This document shows positions 59,601 through 64,000 of a DNA stretch of 64,000 nucleotides, piece after piece; position 1 is the first letter of the stretch; each line of letters opens with the position of its first letter. A program made the translations under genes and the position numbers. The stretch lies in the NCBI GenBank assembly GCA_036346395.1, contig CM070598.1, positions 3,269,517 to 3,333,516 on the forward strand, read 5' to 3'. Source of the stretch: Hsuehochloa calcarea. Lineage: Eukaryota > Streptophyta > Magnoliopsida > Poales > Poaceae. The notes beneath the pieces are model-generated. The model saw only the letters and a program-made list of their open reading frames with translations, was not told the origin of the DNA and ran no database searches.

Positions 59601-60130
59601 TTTACGCTCCCACTCGGGTCCACTCTGACCACCTTCTTGAGTTCTGCGATACCTTCGTGGGACTATCTCTCGCCGTCTCTTCTTTCCACGCTCCATTCGC
59701 CTCTGACTTCAGCTTATTCGGATGCTACTTGGGCGTGATCCCTCGATCGTCGGTCTATCTCTGCTTCTTGTGTTTTTCTTGGTGGTTCGCTTATTGCGGA
59801 AGGCGAAAAGCAGTGCGATGTCCGTTCGAGTCACGGAGGTGAGTTGCGTGCTATGGCTCTCTTGGCGAGATTACTTGGCTACGGTGGTTACTTGAGGATT
59901 TTGGTGTTTACATTACTACAGACTCCTCTCTTGTCGAGCAGATGCAGTGCTATCGGTGTGCGTGACCACATGAAGCATGAGCTCACCAAGCATATTGGTG
60001 TTGATGCTTCCTTCATGAGGTCTTGTGTGCATGATCGGTGATTGCTCTTGATGCGTGCCTTGAGCTTCGGATAGCGGATTTCTTCACGAAGGCCAGGACT
60101 CGAGCACGGCATAATTTTATCTCTCCAAAC
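56695..60130 (+). pseudogene. Copia-3 gag-pol, multiply frameshifted
   Basis: Most of gag is missing or unreadable: the start (MASVTLRGATP) at 56695 is only about 370 bp from the protease region. That region reads WILDYGASFYMT near 57060, with Tyr where D-S-G-A-S is usual. Integrase is at about 57690-58060 (YIIFIDDFSRHTWIYFMSSR, then KHRHLLESARALMIAASIP). Reverse transcriptase is at about 58800-59290 (VYKIKTRS, RLDVKNAFLNGELREEVYM, YVDDMI). RNase H is at about 59740-60110 (KHIGVDASFMR, ADFFTKARTRA). Domains are split by frequent 1-2 base losses. The GC-rich leader at 55909-56690 has long but meaningless open frames. Confidence 0.9.
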
Positions 60131-60165
60131 TCGGTGTTGTTGATCCACCATGAGTTTGAGGGGGG

Positions 60166-60293
60166 TGTTAGAGATATATATTAGAGATAGAATAGGACTC
60201 TAGATATTATTTGATTTCCTTATCTGTAACATCTTCTTATGTATATATATTGACCCTTTGGCCTCATATTGAATACAAGCGACAATCACAACA
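60166..60293 (+). repeat. Copia-3 right LTR
   Basis: This 128-bp LTR is followed at once by the AGCTC target duplication and the rest of the copy B sequence ('aacctgctgttcccaatcc'). Confidence 0.95.
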
Positions 60294-60517
60294 AGCTCAA
60301 CCTGCTGTTCCCAATCCAGTGCTTGGGAGTCGTGCAAGGATTTTTAATAAGCAATATTTTCCCTTAATAGGCAGAGTTAAACTCTAAGTATCAGTCAAAA
60401 ACAAATTGCCGCATATCTGAAGTTAAATCTCCCCGGCTGATAATAAAGAGGCCAATATGCATATATATGTGTAATTTTTTTTGCCAAGGCCGAGAGTTTC
60501 CATTCACCGATCTGCCC

Positions 60518-61310
60518 ATGGAGCCCACTGGCGTGCGTAAGGAGAAACGAAGAAGGCGAAATCCATCTAGTCGCGGTGCCGCCGCCGGCGTCGATCTGAT
60601 CAGCAACCTCGGCGACGACGTTCTCCTGCACATCCTCCGCTTGCTGACCGATGCGACGGACATCACGCGCACGGGCGCGCTCTCCCGGCAGTGGCGCCAC
60701 CTCTGGAAGCGCGTCCCCGCCCTCCGCTTCGCCTTCAGGCCGAACCATGAGCGCCCAGACAACGGCGAACGGTTTATCGCCTTGGTGGACGGCATTCTTG
60801 CCCGACGTGCCCAAACCGGCGTCGGCATCAAGGAGCTAGAGATCTGATTTACGATGCAATCTAACGCTTGTCCATGAACAAAGAATCGTGCCATCCATCA
60901 AAGCCGCGCACGTCGATGAGTGGCTTCGTTATGCTACGCAGGTAACGCAGCACGTCGCGAAATCTTTCGTCTTTGAACAAGAGCTACCATCGCCGGGAGG
61001 ACAAACGACAAATCGGCAATGGTTCTCGATGGGCTTCCCAGCTCCGCAAGATTGGAGACCATGAGGTTGGCGTTACGCAGCGCCAGTCTCCGACTTCCCG
61101 ACGCTGCGGCATTCGATTCGCTCACGGAGTCACGGATCTTCCGCTCAGCAACGTACGGCTCGCGGTGGGCAATGCGGCCCGAGTCTGCAGAAGTTGCGTC
61201 TGTGGAACCTGACTGGGCTGACGGGGGAGTTGCGGTCAGTCAAAAATGGGTGATATCGGATTTACAAGTCGGGTCGGTAGGAATACAAATTTATCTTAAA
61301 AAATTTGGTT
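60518..61310 (+). pseudogene. F-box/LRR protein pseudogene, N-terminal part, copy B
   Basis: This is the counterpart of 47755-48540. The F-box (NLGDDVLLHILRLLTD, LSRQWRHLWKRVPALR) is intact and the frame stops at the same place, after GIKELEI (60845-60847). Downstream LRR-like pieces lie in the same alternating frames. Differences from copy A include S to R in the lead peptide, I to V in KRVPALR, and one fewer G in the run near 61220. Confidence 0.85.
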
Positions 61311-61414
61311 TTAATGAATTTTATCTAGAACACTGCGAAGAACCCGTCACCTTGAGGAGAGAAATGGAGCGGGAGCTTCGTTTTGGTCGAGCTCAACCTT
61401 CATCGTACTCCACT

Positions 61415-61876
61415 TTATGTGTTGTTCCATCTCGAACACCTCCTTCGAAACTCGTTGTTCATTATAGCGCCATTGATGGTGCGACGAAGAAATAGGCACA
61501 TATGACAGATCCACCAACCGGGGGGGGGGGGGGCATCGTTGTTTAGACCGGTGCCGATGAACTCCTGGGAAGGTAGCTCCTCCATTGGGGGGCCTTGTGA
61601 AAGATCGAGAGCGGGTACTAGTTCCTCTGTGTTGTCATCGACCACATCCAAGTTGTTTCTCAAATCCTCAACAACATTGGTCTGCTCCACCACTACCTCC
61701 AATGACCTCACCGGGGATGCGAGTACAACCTCTTTGTACATGTCCCAATCACCGTCAGATGAGATTAGCATCAACAAGGCGTGCACTTTAGAACCCAGCC
61801 TAGCATTATATCGCCCAAGCATTCTAACAACGACCCCGGGCTTATCCCATCCAAAGGTCGACTTAATCCTTGTCAC
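61415..61876 (-). CDS. Possible Mutator-like transposase N-terminal fragment, copy B (open frame)
   Basis: A 153-codon minus-strand frame reads MTRIKSTFGWDKPGVVVRML, then MLGRYNARLGSKVHALL, then ISSDGDWDMYKEVVLASPVR, an acidic linker DLRNNLDVVDDNTEELVP, and FIGTGLNNDAPPPPGWW. It is open through the base that is a stop in copy A. The Pro run comes from a 14-base G/C homopolymer (61520-61533) that is only 5 bases long in copy A. Similarity to the N-terminal, pre-MULE region of grass Mutator-like transposases is my inference. It has no catalytic domain and is probably a relic, not a host gene. Confidence 0.4.
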   Translation of the reverse strand: MTRIKSTFGWDKPGVVVRMLGRYNARLGSKVHALLMLISSDGDWDMYKEVVLASPVRSLEVVVEQTNVVEDLRNNLDVVDDNTEELVPALDLSQGPPMEELPSQEFIGTGLNNDAPPPPGWWICHMCLFLRRTINGAIMNNEFRRRCSRWNNT

Positions 61877-64000
61877 AAGAGTTCCAAAGCCTGATGATTC
61901 TCGAAATAGAAAACAGTCACTTACATGCCACCAAAGTCCGCACCACTACCAGTTTGGCTAATTGGCCCACCAGTACAAACACGAACCACTTTATCCCTCT
62001 AAATTCAATAATGCGAAGAAAACATTAGAAAAGTCAATACCGTGTGCCATTAATTTTAAAGAAAGTTGAATACAAGTTCTTTTAATTACTCATTTTCATT
62101 CTAAGGAACAATCTTATGTTTTTACAGACTACATTGATAGTACAAGACAAATATGTATCCAAACCGAAGTGCTATAAATGCATGACAACAAATCCGTGCC
62201 CACCTTTTAATATAGATGACTAAAGAATCCCACTTCTATCCAGGAACTTGAACAAAAGAAATATTTGTTGTTAAGATACAACTACGCACTCATGTATGTG
62301 GATGGTGTTAATTAGGCGACACAGGTCAAAGGAGGAGGAGTGTAAGTGTGCAAGCTAAGTAGGAGAGGAACCAACTAATTCTAACAACCAACAATACGTC
62401 CAAATACAGTGGCTCATTTACGAGGATTAAAACTTCTATGTATTACTTTAATACATAAGAAAAGACTATACTTCTTCGTGGTCATAACCCCTAAGACTAA
62501 CGACCTCACTGGTCGTAAGGATTCCAGATGTTACATAATAAATACTCTATCGGACAAGGTCTCGTACCTAGTTTCCGACCAGTTAACTGCTCGTAAAGCT
62601 ATGAACTGATATCTGGATCCAAATCCAGGTACATCCTTTACTGTGTGATGAGTGGAACACATGTTGTATACTCCATACCACGCGACGTTACATAATCCTA
62701 AGACAACGACTAATGGTTGAATGTCTCACCAACATTTAACCGCAATGATTGATACTTTAATCAATGTCACCTCCCTCGACGGGCATAGCGCTTTGCATAT
62801 GTCTTCTCCGAAACAACTACCACCTCTTGGAAGCTATTTAGAGGCAATGAGAAAAGACAAGAGGCTACGGGCATTAGATTCATACTTTCGATCTATTTTG
62901 ATAGTATAGCCAACATCATACTCGGTATAACGAGATTAGTCCTTTGCACGATTGTAGCTATTCCTTGTAAACAACAGTTCATAGTAATAAAAGCGACCCC
63001 ATTCTTTTCGGAGATACACATCATTTTCTCTATTTTTATATATTTTCATAAGATCGATGGTTTGATCGTCGACACTCATGGTGCATGAAAGAGCCATCAT
63101 CCATTGCATACCTCTTTGTATCCAACTGATTTTAATAGTATATATTGTCTACTCAAGGTTAACTAAAAGTTTTTTTAAGTCAAATACTACTCTTTAAATA
63201 AAAATACCAACATACCAGATAAATAGTTTTTAATGTAACCCCTAAAACTTTCAAGTCTCTCTTATGTACATACCAGATAATAGCTCCTAAGGATATATTC
63301 AGTATCTGTCAAGTGTCAACAGTCATGAGGAAGTGTCATGAGGACTATGAGGCGAGAAGCAACTGGGAAAAAACTTTGTAGTTGGTACAAACTAATACTC
63401 ATAAGAAGAGGACCATAATAGATTAATTGTATGAATTGTATGCTAGTATGAGGACTAGATAAGTAGATTAATTGTATGATAGAAACTAATGCTTGATCAT
63501 TAGAATACTCTGATAGTTTGCCCAAATAAATAACTAGATAAATACCACCCAGATAACTTTCAAACTTAATTTCATACATAGTGATCCTTCAACAATATGG
63601 GCCATATTCCCAACAAACACAAAAGAATCCATACTTCTACCCAAATAAGAACAAGAACGACATCTGCAAAAAGATAGTAACAGCAGCTGTCTTGCGAGAG
63701 CCTCATGCATTCAATATCTAAGTCCTAGTAGTCATGCTTAAGCCATAATCATAAGATGACAACCATATTAGGATGGCCTAATTCAAGACCAAAATGACAA
63801 CCATAACGTGGACAACGCTAGAGAAACTAGATGTAGCTACTCCACGAGGTTGTTCACAAGCACACGACGCCTTAATTCACATCCCAAATTCCCAATCGCA
63901 AGGAGTTCATGACTAGGTAGATAGATTACCCGTGGAGGCAGGGGGAGGAAGATAAATTCCCAATCGCTTCTTTCCCAACTCCTAAGGTCGTCAGCCTTAG

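Larger units (their letters stand above)
55770..60293 (+). mobile_element. Full-length short-LTR Copia retrotransposon (Copia-3)
   Basis: LTRs lie at 55770-55896 (127 bp) and 60166-60293 (128 bp), start TGTTAGAGATATATATTAG and end CACAACA. They differ at about two substitutions and one small indel region (gaatctgg versus gaatacaag). The target duplication AGCTC is perfect (55765-55769 and 60294-60298). The PBS TGGTATCGAGCC follows the left LTR, and 'gagtttgaggggg' precedes the right LTR. Copy A of the duplication has the uninterrupted site (about 47530, 'cgtgagctcaacccgctg'). Length is 4524 bp. Coding sequence is related to Copia-1 (shared VKNAFLNGELREEVYM) but the LTR differs, so the two are sister families. 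Confidence 0.97.
52403..64000 (+). repeat. Tandem segmental duplication, copy B (with Copia-3 inserted)
   Basis: This matches copy A from 44099 with an initial offset of 8304 bp. Net offset at the right edge is 12722, accounted for by the 4.5-kb Copia-3 plus its target duplication, less about 110 bp of small differences. Most of the alignment shows only scattered substitutions, but some patches (62740-62990 against 49970-50240, 61340-61450 against 48575-48690) carry many 1-3 base gaps. 61980-63960 has no recognisable gene, as in copy A. The unit continues past the window. Confidence 0.95.

Noticed and set aside
23460..61310. A flavonoid or defence biosynthetic gene cluster around CHI
   Set aside because: No other pathway gene is present. 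Neighbours are transposons, an HMA gene and F-box relics.

Overview
This is a stretch of a plant nuclear genome. Genes are intron-split with GT-AG junctions, and the recognisable families are plant-specific: AXR1, RABE1, a QALGGH zinc finger, a DUF4378 protein, chalcone isomerase and a NaKR-like HMA protein. GC-rich first exons, the protein sequences and the retroelement types point to a grass (Poaceae), probably panicoid. Species cannot be fixed from sequence alone.

Layout. 1-24.6 kb is the gene-bearing arm: the first three exons of an AXR1-type NEDD8 E1 regulatory subunit (minus, running off the left edge), a one-exon EAR-type C2H2 repressor (plus), a complete eight-exon RABE1 GTPase (minus), a DUF4378 protein (plus, with an apparent frameshift) and a complete four-exon type I chalcone isomerase (plus). 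A 5'-truncated LINE lies just upstream of the DUF4378 exons. A full-length short-LTR Copia element (TSD ATCTG) sits between the DUF4378 gene and CHI. 24.9-36.0 kb is repeat-rich: LTR-like fragments, then an old 9-kb Copia element (minus, TSD GTACC) that carries a nested LTR. 38.8-43.5 kb holds an HMA/NaKR-like gene with a probable 1-base frameshift and a decayed selenium-binding-protein pseudogene. From 44.1 kb to the right edge there is a head-to-tail tandem duplication with a period of about 8.3 kb. Each copy carries the same broken F-box/LRR/FBD pieces, an LTR-like block and a possible Mutator-like N-terminal fragment. Copy B is enlarged by another short-LTR Copia insertion (TSD AGCTC), and copy A preserves the empty site.

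The intact genes are independent housekeeping or specialised-metabolism genes (neddylation, post-Golgi trafficking, transcriptional repression, flavonoid synthesis), not a pathway cluster. The most informative features are structural: the dated tandem duplication, Copia elements with identical or near-identical LTRs but shredded reading frames, and clustered small indels that may be either real decay or consensus error. I saw no convincing new biochemical system.
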